Assembly (NCBI RefSeq): GCF_027744825.2
Contig: NC_071334.1
Span: 3,498,937 to 3,562,936, forward strand
From: Synchiropus splendidus
Taxonomy: Eukaryota > Chordata > Actinopteri > Syngnathiformes > Callionymidae
DNA: 64,000 bases
Direction: 5' to 3'
The first letter of the stretch is position 1; each line of letters opens with the position of its first letter. The notes below the pieces were generated by a model. It was not told the origin of the DNA. It saw only the letters and a program-made list of their open reading frames with translations, and ran no database searches. A program made the translations under genes and the position numbers. This document shows positions 35,801 to 43,520 of the stretch, piece after piece.

Positions 35801-37965
35801 ATCGCTACCGCAGCAGCCTGCCACACCAGCCTCTGCCACCGGGGGGCATCGCTGCCCACCGCCTCAGCAGCGTCTCCTCTCACGATTCAGGCTTCGTGTC
35901 CCAGGACGCCAACATCTACTCCAAGCCTCCCTCGCCCATGCCGTCGGACATCACCAGCCAGGTGCGTCCCACTTCTTACAAGAGGTCACCAGTGTTATTG
36001 GTGCAGGTTTCTCGGCGACTGTGGCGTGGTGCGGCGAGGAGACACACAGATACACGGTCAATTAAAGGCACTAAAAGCAGCCCTGGATGGTTTCTATGGA
36101 CACGGTGCATTTACAGAATTTTAGAAGAGGCAGTCTGAGGACAGTCTGTGAGAGGCTTCGGATTTTTTCCCCTCAATAAAAGGTTCTATTTTAGCATTTA
36201 CATGAATTAACTCCGCCATAAATGCTGCCATTATCAACCCTGCCATCCCTGTGGTGAGGCGCAGGACAGCGCTTTTGTTTTTTAGCACTATTTAAAAATA
36301 CAAAGGACGAGAGAGAGAGAGACCGTTTTAATTCAGAAAGAGATGCAGATTTGAATAATATAAATATCATTTTCTTCACTTGACATCATATGTGATTTCA
36401 TGTACTCCTTAGAACACATACTTTTCAATTCTCTCCATTTGTTGTACAGATGTGTTTTGAAGGACGACATGGTCCGATTTCATATCCATTTACGAAGAAC
36501 AATAAAAAAAAATAAAATCGAACACCAACCAGCACACTGAAAAAGATCTTGTTTTCTGCTGAGTTTATTGTCAAGGCCCAGCTCCAGATCTCTATCTGTC
36601 TGTATTGACGCTCTCAGGACTGTTTCAACAAGTTATTATGAGGCATTTGTTTACAAAACAAATTCCTTTCTTTCAAGTTTTGAAGGCACATGGAGCTGGC
36701 ACGGAGGGAGTGTGTGGGGTCAGGAAGGATTTCAGAGTTGCTGAGTCGTGCATTCATACTGGTTCAAGCACAGGTGTCACTTTTTCTGAGGATTTTGGTT
36801 ACACTTTACTTCCATTATTACTACATTCACAAGGCTTCACAGAGGATTTGAATGATCATAGCCATGTATGACAACTTAAACATACTGTGGGGTAGTGAAG
36901 GCTCGATGAGGTTTCATGAAACAGTGTCCTGATCTTCAGAGGCCACCAGATGGTGCTGTCTGCTGTAAAATGTTTGGACTTGAACAACTGAGTCAATGAA
37001 ACCTCACATCATTTCTAAACCAAGAGCGCCATCTAGTGGCCTCTGAAAATTAGGACACTGTTTCAGCAACTCTGCACGACGGTTTCGTGATACCTCATCT
37101 ACCCATCACCAGGATTTTCATGATATACAATTGTTATCAAAACAAACTTGATATGTCTGTGTTTTTTTCTCTATTTAATGTCCATTTTCTTGTTTTGTTT
37201 CCCGCAAAAAATGCTTTTTAAAATGAATCCAAAAAGAATGACAATGTTGAGCTTGCATCATCTTTCCTCTTGTAGAAGTCATCCAGCTCAGCGTCATCCG
37301 AGGCCTCAGAAACATGCCAGTCAGTCAGTGAGTGCAGCTCCCCCACCACGGTAAGTGGAAGCAGACTCATTCAGAACACACTGCGCACGTCTTTTGAAAG
37401 CACTGCACCTTCAAGTGGCGTTTTAATTTGATGTTCATGTGCTATAGCACTTGAGGTCATCTACGTTTGAATGTGGGGGCACACAGAACGTTGATGCTGT
37501 GGTTGCCACACAGGCCACAGGTCAACAGGTGGTTCTGCCCAGGTGCGTCGGGTGCAGAGGTGAATGGATGATAAGACCAGGCTCAACAAAGTGCAGATTC
37601 TTCCGAAGGCGGATGTTGTGTGAGGCTTTTTGTAAAGCGCACAGACACAGAAGAAAGAATTCGTCGGTGTTGGCCGACAGTGTTGGAAACCCCAGCATGG
37701 TGCTTCCTTCCCGCTGATCTGACTCTCAGATAGGCTCAGAACTAACAAACGCAGTGTTTGATTATTGGGTCGATTTTTTTTTTTTTATTAGTCTGATTCA
37801 TTGAAACCTTTCCAAACCACCGTTTTCTTTTATCTGTATCAGAGTGTGTCATTAACATCCACTGACAATATCCGATTGTACCACACATTCCACTCAGTGT
37901 GTAATGTACAAATAAAAAAAATCATCCACATGACAGATAGATAGATGGATGATAGATAGATAGAT

Positions 37966-38063
<98 letters not shown>

Positions 38064-38150
38064 GGATAGATGGATGGATGGATGGATAGATAGATTATAG
38101 ATAGATAGATAGATAGATGGATAGGTAAACAGACACATAGATAGATAGAT

Positions 38151-38241
<91 letters not shown>

Positions 38242-41200
38242 CGGACAGACAGACAGACAGATAGACAGATAGACAGACAGACAGGCAGATAGACAGGCAG
38301 ACAGACAGGCAGACAGATAGATAGATACTTTATTGATCTCCGAAGAGAAATTCCCACATGGCTTGAGCTGATGGAAGTTAGTGGACATCAGTGGCTCACA
38401 TCCAGCCAACTGACACAGAATGTTGAAGTGGGTTATATGCAGAGACGTCCTCACAATACAGGGGGGCCCAGTGCAATACACACAAATGTAATGTCAGTAT
38501 TCAGAGCAAAGATATTGGAGTATAATGACAAAACACTAGGCAGCTCATTCTCACTTATAATGTGGGGGATACTGACTGTTTCCAAGAGGATTTTTCTATC
38601 CAAAGAATGATGCTGAAGTCAGAAGTCTGCCTTGTATTTTGACGCATTTATGCTCCCTTTACGTACAGAAACGTACCCGTCTGTTTCAAATGATGCTTCT
38701 GACCACATGCTTCCGTGCCTTCTTTGGTTGGTATTGCTGTCCACCAGGGGGTGCAACCATAACTTGCACTGAAGGCAGCGTTGTAGGAGGTGGAGGTCAG
38801 TTAAGTGTAAGAAAGTGTTGGGAGTTTTTGCTTTCCTTGTCGTGCAAGAAGAATATATATGCCCAATGGCAGCAACTTAAATGTTATTATATTCATCTAA
38901 AAACATCCAAGGACAAAAGCCAGTACATAAAACATACATAAAAGCACACATGATAGTCAACTCCTGAGACCAGGGCACTATTTGCAGTGAACTACAAGCT
39001 AAACATGCAGTTGGTTTCCTCTCTCACGTCAGTGCGGAAGGACACACCAGCTGGCTTTCAGACCTTCGTGGTCGTGATGGGCACATGAGGCATCATGAAA
39101 CATTTTACAGCAGACCATCTGGTGGCCTCAGGGCATCCGGGCACTGTTTCATGAAACCTCATCAACCCATCACTACTTTGTGGCTTTAAATCAGATCAGC
39201 GGAGAAGCTGGGTTTCACATAAAAACTGAGAGATAACATATATAAGCATAAGCATCATAGGGCCCCATTAAAATATATATCGTATGTGGAGCTTTGCTAT
39301 GGAGCTAATGCCCACTTTGAAGATAACTTGGGAAAAAGAAGGGGTTGCCTTGTCCGTTCCAACGTCATGACATCGTTCTAAAGCCGCAAACTAAGCTCAT
39401 GCGCCCACAACTGTCACTCATACAGGGATCACTGCCAGGTTTTGGGTTTGACTGTACTGAAGGTTTGAGTCTACGTGTCTGTGGTGGTCCACTCATGTCT
39501 TGTGTGTCTTCATGCGCTGATGATGTGACAATGTCTCTCGTTCCGCAGTTTGGCTCGTCCTTCGCTACCTTCCGCCCCACTCTCTCTCACACTGGCTCCG
39601 CTCGGCCTCTCTCTGTCATTCTTCCTGTAACCGCGTCCCCACCCTTTAACCGCTCCCCCGGATCCAGCTCCTCCTCTCCCACATCCAAGGTTCCTATCTG
39701 GAAGGTTTGTTCTCCATTCGCTGCCATTGCCTTCAGCCTTTCATTGATGTCTTTTTACATGAAACATTTCGCTCCATCGTACATTTGCGGTTTCTTTAGT
39801 CACCTTAATAACATCGGCTTTTCTTTCACTCCGGTGGACTTCGCCCTCGCCGGTCGCTTGCATGTGCCGTTTGTGTTGATCCTCCACTGTCTCATTCAAT
39901 GGTTTTACAATCTGTCAAGATTGTTAAAAGTCTCCACCGCAGCCCACAGACACACTCTCACACACAACGTGAAGCACTTGGAGTGCCAGACCCCTCGACC
40001 CTCACTCACTCCCCTGACTTGCAATCAGATGAAGGGCTTCAAACTGCTGGATAATAGACGTGTCTCACTGCGATGGGTTCATCCGCTGATAAGTGTGAAC
40101 TAATCCCGCACACCTCTTCAGGACTGGTCCAAAGCAGGGCAGTATGAGCAGCCAGGTGCGACGGCTGTGGTTCAGAGGCGAAAGGAGCCCCTGGACCGGC
40201 TGAGGGAGGGCGAGGCTTCTCCGAGTGCTCAGGGCTACGCCGGTCCTTCACACGCCGAAGACGGCCAACGTCCTCGCGGGACAGCAGCCGCCACCGCTGG
40301 CAAGGTATCGCTGATATCTAAAGACAGACAAGCCGATCCATGACATCCATCGCAGAGTCCATGCAGGATTTCTGGCTGCGTTTCTGTGGCGGGAAAATGC
40401 TTGAAGCTATTGAATCTCTGTTCCTCTCTTCGATCTCAGTGTGACTCATCAGACTCTCAAGCCATGAATACTGATAGTGTCTGACACTAATCATACACTG
40501 AACAGAACCGATCAACAGACGTATTTAATAAGACAGGAGCTGATTTTCACCGGCCATAACAAGTTCCTTGGCCTCCACAGGACACAGAAAAACATCACTT
40601 TTATGACGCATATCCCAAAACGCTCTTTCTGCTCCCTCTATCAAACTAGATCGCTACGTAATTGACATGGATTTTAGAATCAAATAAGGATTTTGCCTCT
40701 TTGTTGAGGCTAGAATCGACCCCTTTTTCGTTGCAGAGGGCCGTTTCCCGTTTGAATCCCTCTTACCCCGTAAACGTTGGAAGGGTGATTTAGACCACCG
40801 CAGTCCAGAAATTGATGGGTTGGATAGTTGGATCCGGTCGAATAAACAAGATCAATTCCAGCATTGGCATCTTTTTCACTCTTTCAACATTTCAGCTGAC
40901 TCAGTTATTTTTTCTGTCCTCAGTATGGAGATGAAGTTTCACCGGCGGCCAGTGACTTAGCGATGGTGCTGACCAGGGGATTGAGTATGGAACAGCAGAA
41001 AAGCAACCGAGATTCATTGCACTACTCCAGTGGTTACAGCACCGAGACCACGACGCCATCCTGCTCTGAGGACACTATCCCATCTCAAGGTGAGCAGCTC
41101 GTAGCATTTTCTCTGCCCAGCGGCCATGTTTGTTTGCCTAGAAGTTGCAGCTATTTGAAACACTGTTCAGGATTGTTACTGGTGCACATATGGAACCAGA

Positions 41201-42762
41201 TGACATCCCTACAGCATAAGGTTTAATGTTTGCTGCACATCACCTTCTTCATCTTCTTCTGTCTCCTGCTTTTCCTGTCATGGACGGCCACTTCAGCTGA
41301 ACCTTATGCATCCTCTGTTGTTTCTTTTTTTTAAAATGTTAGCTTTTTAATCTCACTAAAATGCAAAAAATACATCACTATTGTTATACAAAAAGATTGG
41401 TAGCCATACATATTTTATGATACGGTTTTAAGGAGTGTAATTTCTGCACTATAAGCCACTACTTACATCTCGCAGTATGAACCTTGCGACAATGATGTGG
41501 CTAATATATGGGTTTTTACAGGCTAAAGAGCATCATGCTGTCAAAATATTGAGCCTCGTCACATCAAACCGATGAAATCTCAGGTTTTTTATTGACCTTA
41601 AAGCGCTCAAAATGCTGTTTTCACCCATGTGTCCACAGTGTACAGGGCACACCACTGACCTCTCTATGGCACAGACACCACCACTGCGACCAATAGAGCG
41701 CTGCGGCTTGTGTAGAAACAAGATCTATTTTCCTTCTTAAATTTTGTCTCTTTTGTTGTTCGATCCACATCCATGCACATGGTTGCGTGTTAAAGGCGTG
41801 TGCACATGTGGGTGGATGGGGGCTAATATTCCGGTGCACTCTATAGTCCAAAATTTACGGTCGTCCCTTGTGCGGATATGATAGTATTTCATTGGCTAGA
41901 AGTGTTTTGTTTCTCTCCACCCTCAGGTTCAGACTATGACTGCTACTCAGTCAACGGAGACACCGAAGCTCCAGACGGACAGACAGAATTCGATAAGTCC
42001 TCCACTATTCCTCGCCACTCCAACATTGCCCAGAACTACCGTCGTATGATCCAGACCAAGAGGCCTGCCAGCACCGCTGGTCTCCCCAGCGGGGTGCTCG
42101 GCCCCGGCGGTCATGTGATTCCCGGACAAAGCGGAGGTGGGGCAGGGACCCCAGGCACTGCCACCATCAGGAGAACCCCGTCAACCAAACCGGGAGTTAG
42201 GCGCACCTTATCCAGTGTTGGGCCTATTCCCATTCGACCACCCATAGTGCCTGTCAAGACACCCACTGTACCCGGCGACTCTCATTCCCCAGGCGCCAGT
42301 GGCGCTGGAGGCTACTCGGGGGGTGCTCCTGTACGTGTTGGAAGTGAGGAGTGCGTCTTTTTTGCGGGAGCCGAGGACACCCAAGGGGCGCTTGATTATG
42401 TGAAGGCCTCGCCCAAGCGCCTCAGCCTGCCAAACACTGCCTGGGGCTCAGGGGCAGCGCTGGAGGTCTACGCCCAGCAGCATGGGGTCACGGGATCAGA
42501 AGAGGAGAAGATGATGATCGCCGCCAATCGGCACAGTCTAGTGGAGAAGATTGGTGAGTTGGTAGCCAGTGCTCACGCCCTCGGAGAGGGGCAGTTTCCC
42601 TTCCCGACGCTGCCTGACGATCCGACCCCAACGGCGGGTGGTCCCGCTGACTCTCAGACAGAAGGGGCTGAAGGGTCAGGCGACATGCTGACCACCATCA
42701 GGAGGGGGGTCCGACTCCGTAAGACCGTTTCCAACGACCGCTCGGCACCGCGCATCTTGTGA
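24190..42762 (+). CDS. mtss2: mtss2 (MTSS I-BAR domain containing 2), 13 coding exons, 5' end outside window
   Basis: The spliced product binds PI(4,5)P2-rich membrane through an N-terminal I-BAR/IMD domain and actin monomers through a C-terminal WH2 motif. Known family roles are plasma-membrane protrusion, Rac signalling and dendrite or radial-glia shape. Seen here: exons 24190-24274, 28550-28641, 29547-29621, 30211-30219, 32054-32211, 33581-33688, 34892-34989, 35676-35961, 37276-37350, 39549-39704, 40122-40304, 40924-41089 and 41927-42762. Lengths sum to 2327 nt in one phase-consistent frame (774 codons plus TGA). Order: rest of IMD, Ser-rich linker, Pro-rich region, WH2. Choice of mtss2 over mtss1 rests on recalled paralogue-specific strings such as [15 protein letters not shown], [43 protein letters not shown] and the terminus NDRSAPRIL. 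The first about 65-70 residues (exons 1-3) were not found upstream in the window. Confidence 0.95.
24436..24647. mobile_element. hAT-type foldback MITE copy 4 (mtss2 intron)
   Basis: Starts TTGTGATGGGTGGATGAGG and ends CCTCATCTATCCATTGCTA. It is bounded by CTTTTGGA (24428-24435) and CTTCTGGA (24648-24655), a 7/8 match to an 8-bp target duplication. Internal GTTCAAGTCCAAACATTTTT is shared with other copies. Confidence 0.85.
24663..24985 (+). repeat. (A/G)CTAA pentamer satellite, array 1 (mtss2 intron)
   Basis: Irregular runs of AAACT/AAGCT pentamers with occasional AAGAT and TATGCT variants. It is the smallest of three arrays, all in introns of mtss2 and all in the same orientation. Confidence 0.9.
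25158..25300 (+). repeat. Fragment of a TACGGTAAATT-type fish repeat
   Basis: TACGGTAAATTGTGGACTAC then GTCTATAAGCCGCGGGTGCA resembles the common teleost repeat that begins TACGGTAA and carries TATAAGCCGC. A longer relative is at 41434-41864. This copy is rearranged and lacks a clear right end. Confidence 0.45.
25617..26325 (-). mobile_element. LINE-A ORF2 C-terminal copy, 5'-truncated, young
   Basis: An open minus-strand frame encodes [95 protein letters not shown] and [17 protein letters not shown]. This is the end of the reverse-transcriptase polyprotein of a fish LINE, after the catalytic core. It is very similar to 52560-53262, in opposite orientation 27 kb away. The 3' tail is short (GAAGGTGAAGGTGAA). 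Confidence 0.9.
26918..28475 (+). repeat. (A/G)CTAA pentamer satellite, array 2, with 275-bp higher-order repeat
   Basis: About 1.56 kb built from AAACT, AAGCT, AAGAT and AACCA pentamers. The block 27121-27395 is repeated almost base for base at 27396-27670, so the higher-order period is 275 bp (55 pentamers). The array ends 75 bp before the mtss2 exon at 28550. It is preceded by GATAATCACAGTTTTCATGC, homologous to the flank of array 3. Confidence 0.95.
28550..28641 (+). CDS. mtss2: mtss2 exon (IMD domain)
   Basis: Acceptor AATTCTCAG ends at 28549 and donor GTACAC starts at 28642. The 92 nt encode [17 protein letters not shown] and then [13 protein letters not shown], with a trailing G. This matches the IMD segment of MTSS2 that precedes EYKRARHEIKKK. 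A perfect ACTAAC branch-point motif lies at 28510-28515, 35 nt from the splice site. Confidence 0.96.
29547..29621 (+). CDS. mtss2: mtss2 exon (IMD basic helix)
   Basis: Acceptor CTTCCCAG ends at 29546 and donor GTGAGC starts at 29622. The 75 nt encode [18 protein letters not shown] then LQKKARK, with a trailing G. The lysine/arginine-rich face is the known phosphoinositide-binding part of the IMD. The exon feeds either the 9-nt microexon (30211) or directly the exon at 32054. Both joins keep phase. Confidence 0.96.
29795..29829. repeat. (AT)n microsatellite
   Basis: Uninterrupted AT dinucleotides in the intron between mtss2 exons 29547 and 30211. Confidence 0.97.
30211..30219 (+). CDS. mtss2: mtss2 9-nt microexon (inserts three residues, E-I-Q)
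   Basis: The nine bases AGATTCAGG are flanked by a good acceptor (GCCGTTGCAG, ending 30210, after a long C/T-rich tract) and a strong donor GTGAGTATC starting at 30220. Used between the 29547 and 32054 exons, it keeps the phase (G|AG ATT CAG G|GC) and inserts Glu-Ile-Gln before the GRGDLQPQ sequence. From memory, mammalian MTSS2 has a three-residue insert (ELL) at exactly this place that MTSS1 lacks, which supports homology. TGC just upstream of the AG fits the UGC motif known for SRRM4-dependent neural microexons. That regulation is inference. Confidence 0.72.
30608..31535 (+). repeat. (A/G)CTAA pentamer satellite, array 3
   Basis: A 70-bp unit (starting CCAAGCTATGCTAAAATAAG and containing TTATCCTACGATAAGATGAA) repeats three times near 30675-30890. 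Longer blocks with AGATACAATAAGATAAGCTA and GTAAACCAAACTGAGGTAAG then recur. The left flank GACAATCACGGTTTGGTTGC parallels that of array 2, pointing to a common origin. Confidence 0.95.
32054..32211 (+). CDS. mtss2: mtss2 exon (IMD domain, third helix)
   Basis: Acceptor TCCTCAG ends at 32053 and donor GTGAGC starts at 32212. The 158 nt encode (G)[15 protein letters not shown] and later [19 protein letters not shown] and IGFLQPVV, ending in phase 0. This is the IMD segment diagnostic of the family (ERGRFCTF). It is GC-rich relative to flanking introns, as expected of a fish coding exon. Confidence 0.97.
32212..33580 (+). other. mtss2 intron with a LINE-B unit
   Basis: Holds GC-rich sequence at 32400-32650 without a conserved exon, an AT-rich tract at 32885-32935 and the LINE-B copy listed separately. 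Confidence 0.6.
33155..33405 (+). mobile_element. LINE-B 3' unit, solo copy
   Basis: Begins AGATGTTGAAAAGACATGTA like the unit at 14146, continues through CTGCCAGGCAGAAGGTGGAG and GCCACCACTGAAGGGAGAAG, and ends AAGAAGATGAAGATGTTGAA. About 95% similar by eye to 14146-14395. Confidence 0.75.
33581..33688 (+). CDS. mtss2: mtss2 exon (end of IMD)
   Basis: Acceptor TTGTTTCCAG ends at 33580 and donor GTGACG starts at 33689. Thirty-six full codons encode [19 protein letters not shown] then [20 protein letters not shown] rather than EEE after the PVV of the previous exon favours MTSS2 over MTSS1 as I recall the paralogues. This exon closes the I-BAR fold. Confidence 0.97.
33898..34132. mobile_element. 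hAT-type foldback MITE copy 5 (mtss2 intron)
   Basis: Starts TAGTGATATATAGTAGGTTT and ends CCTCATCTACCCATCACTT, with AGAGCGCCATCTAGTGGCCT inside. No clear 8-bp duplication. Confidence 0.75.
34616..34822. mobile_element. hAT-type foldback MITE copy 6 (mtss2 intron)
   Basis: Starts TAGTGGTGGGTCGATGAGG and ends CTTCTACCCATCAC. It has the full core CCTGATTTTCAGAGGCCACC, CTGTAAAATGTTTGGACTTG and CATCTAGTGGCCTCTGAAA. It lies 70 bp before the exon at 34892. Confidence 0.85.
34892..34989 (+). CDS. mtss2: mtss2 exon (start of Ser-rich linker)
   Basis: Acceptor ACATTGCAG ends at 34891 and donor GTAACAC starts at 34990. The 98 nt encode [20 protein letters not shown] and then [12 protein letters not shown], with a split Ser (AG|C). 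The exon is almost invariant in the family and rich in potential phosphosites. It is preceded 80 bp upstream by a hAT-type MITE. Confidence 0.97.
35676..35961 (+). CDS. mtss2: mtss2 exon (Ser/Gly-rich linker) with NAGNAG acceptor
   Basis: The 286-nt exon completes Ser from the previous AG and encodes a Ser/Gly-rich, low-complexity stretch ([17 protein letters not shown]), then [31 protein letters not shown] and [14 protein letters not shown]. The donor is GTGCGT at 35962. [12 protein letters not shown] and SKPPSPMP are conserved in MTSS2. The acceptor TACAGCAG gives two AGs three bases apart (35675 and 35678), so isoforms differing by one serine are expected. The Gly/Ser expansion is less conserved. 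Confidence 0.96.
35962..37275 (+). other. mtss2 intron with a hAT MITE
   Basis: No further exon is recognised. The frame of the preceding exon stays open for 58 codons past its donor. It includes MITE copy 7. Confidence 0.6.
36896..37114. mobile_element. hAT-type foldback MITE copy 7 (mtss2 intron)
   Basis: Starts TAGTGAAGGCTCGATGAGG and ends CCTCATCTACCCATCACCA. The whole family core is present. It is close in sequence to copy 6. Confidence 0.85.
37276..37350 (+). CDS. mtss2: mtss2 exon ([12 protein letters not shown], Ser-rich)
   Basis: Acceptor CTCTTGTAG ends at 37275 and donor GTAAGT starts at 37351. Twenty-five codons encode [20 protein letters not shown] then SSPTT, phase 0 on both sides, so skipping would preserve frame. 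The string [15 protein letters not shown] is an MTSS2 hallmark. Confidence 0.96.
37933..38331 (-). repeat. GATA/GACA microsatellite on a retroposon tail
   Basis: About 400 bp of GATA with blocks of GACA, GGAT and GGCA. It runs directly into TAGATACTTTATTGATCTCC and GAGAAATTCCCAC, the 3' end signature of teleost L2-like retroposons, so the array probably expanded from a minus-strand element's tail. Long unbroken frames here are artefacts of the tetranucleotide. Confidence 0.93.
38643..38765 (+). mobile_element. Harbinger-type MITE fragment (left end)
   Basis: CATTTATGCTCCCTTTACGT, CCCGTCTGTTTC, CACATGCTTCC and GTCCACCAGGGGG align in order with the left end of the element at 47903-48316. The right terminus is absent. 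Confidence 0.65.
39072..39175. mobile_element. hAT-type foldback MITE copy 8, internally deleted, with TSD
   Basis: A 104-bp version from TCGTGATGGGCACATGAGG to CCTCATCAACCCATCACTA. Flanks CTTCGTGG (39064-39071) and CTTTGTGG (39176-39183) agree 7/8, so the short form itself probably transposed. Confidence 0.8.
39549..39704 (+). CDS. mtss2: mtss2 cassette exon (52 codons), probably alternative
   Basis: Acceptor GTTCCGCAG ends at 39548 and the weak donor GTTTGT starts at 39705. The exon is 156 nt, phase 0/0, so it can be included or skipped without frame change. It encodes [16 protein letters not shown]..., a Ser/Pro-rich tract, and ends VPIWK. As I recall, MTSS1 has an alternative exon ending IPSWK immediately before DWAKPG, and the next exon here begins [11 protein letters not shown], so the positions match. 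Canonical human MTSS2 lacks it to my recollection. Confidence 0.82.
40122..40304 (+). CDS. mtss2: mtss2 exon (DWSK, QRRKE region)
   Basis: Acceptor CCTCTTCAG ends at 40121 and donor GTATCG starts at 40305. Sixty-one codons begin [20 protein letters not shown] and continue through a charged, poorly conserved, Ala/Gly/Pro-rich tract to AGK. Phase is 0/0. DWSK..QYEQP and QRRK are the conserved anchors of the family in this region. The remainder is disordered and lineage-specific. Confidence 0.94.
40924..41089 (+). CDS. mtss2: mtss2 exon ([29 protein letters not shown])
   Basis: Acceptor GTCCTCAG ends at 40923 and donor GTGAGC starts at 41090. The 166 nt encode [36 protein letters not shown] and [19 protein letters not shown], with a split Gly. 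This block is near-identical across vertebrate MTSS2 proteins as I know them. It contains dense Ser/Thr-Pro sites. Confidence 0.97.
41434..41864. mobile_element. TACGGTAAATT-type element in the last mtss2 intron
   Basis: The left GTAATTTCTGCACTATAAGCC and right GGACTATAGAG...GACCGTAAATTTT (as complement) are imperfect inverted ends. CACTATAAGCCACTACTTAC matches a very common fish repeat. It carries an embedded 66-bp sequence (41746-41813) also found in the mtss2 3' UTR. Confidence 0.55.
41927..42762 (+). CDS. mtss2: mtss2 terminal coding exon (Pro-rich region and WH2 motif)
   Basis: Acceptor CACCCTCAG ends at 41926 and the TGA stop is 42760-42762. It encodes [30 protein letters not shown], a Pro-rich stretch with [58 protein letters not shown] and [11 protein letters not shown]. 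It ends with the WH2 actin-binding helix/linker [20 protein letters not shown] and then APRIL. A fish-specific Gly/Ala-rich insertion sits around 42085-42160. Confidence 0.97.
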
Positions 42763-43520
42763 TTGAAGCAGGAAGTATTGCGTCCGTCTATAGCGAGACA
42801 GGTGTTGGTGTGGTGCAAGCCAACCGCCTAGTACTTAACCACGTAGGGAAATCTATAATATAACACCAGACGAATGAAAACATCCACAAAAATATGTCTG
42901 AGGACTCCAATAGAGTAAATAATATATGATGAATTAATAACATTAATAATGTTAACTCATGCTGACAATTCAAGTCAAGTAATATTGACCGGCTCATCGA
43001 GGCCTCTATAACTAGTGTGTGTTGGACGCATGTTTCACTTCTCTACACCTTCACCGAGTGGTGCCAAGAACTGTTTCAAGAGAGGAGAAGTGGTCAAAGA
43101 TTCCGTTCGCCATCCTCACATCTCCAACGAAGCTGACCGCAGGAGCCCAGACGAATGAGGGGTAAGCAGGGTGGGAGGGTCAGAGTGCCATGTGATCAGC
43201 CGACTCAGTGTCGATACACTGTACTTAACTGAAGCTTTGGGATTAGCACGGGGAGCTAACAGGCCAGAGGACCCTCTCTGGTTCCCCCTAATGTATCTAA
43301 AAAAACAAAATAGTGTTGGCATTGAACCGTGCTAGTGCCCCCTTCCCCCCTCTCTCTTTTGTTGTTTGAATCCACATCCATGCACATGGTTGCGTGTTAA
43401 AGGCGTGTGCACATGTGGGTGTCAATGTGTGCGTGTGTGTGTATGTGAGGGGGGGGGTGGGTAGAGCTCTGCTGCGGGACAGCTGGTTACCCAATAAAGG
43501 GCAGGGCTTTTTTTTCCTCT
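42763..43520 (+). other. mtss2: mtss2 3' untranslated region (probable extent)
   Basis: No gene-like frame follows the stop. The first AATAAA is at 43493-43498, in CCCAATAAAGGG, with a T/G-rich tract 15-45 nt downstream (TTTTTTTTCC then TTATTTGTATTTTC), the usual poly(A) site arrangement. A second AATAAA lies at 43656-43661 and could be an alternative end. The segment contains a 66-bp sequence (43352-43421) that is duplicated in the last intron. Confidence 0.55.
43493..43498 (+). terminator. poly(A) signal AATAAA, first after the mtss2 stop
   Basis: The canonical hexamer lies 731 nt after the stop codon and is followed by a U/GU-rich element. An alternative AATAAA is at 43656. No transcript evidence is available here. 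Confidence 0.5.

Larger units (their letters stand above)
37351..39548 (+). other. mtss2 intron with GATA array, retroposon tail, Harbinger and hAT fragments
   Basis: The largest 3' intron. Repeats are listed separately. The rest shows no additional exon with flanking splice sites that I can support. Confidence 0.6.

Noticed and set aside
35624..36124. Pro/Ala/Thr-rich frame overlapping the mtss2 Ser-rich exon
   Set aside because: Out of frame with the conserved [12 protein letters not shown] reading. It is a GC-rich shadow.
37839..38481. Long open frames of repeated Tyr-Leu-Ser-Ile type residues on the minus strand
   Set aside because: They are the translation of the GATA/GACA tetranucleotide array, not a protein.
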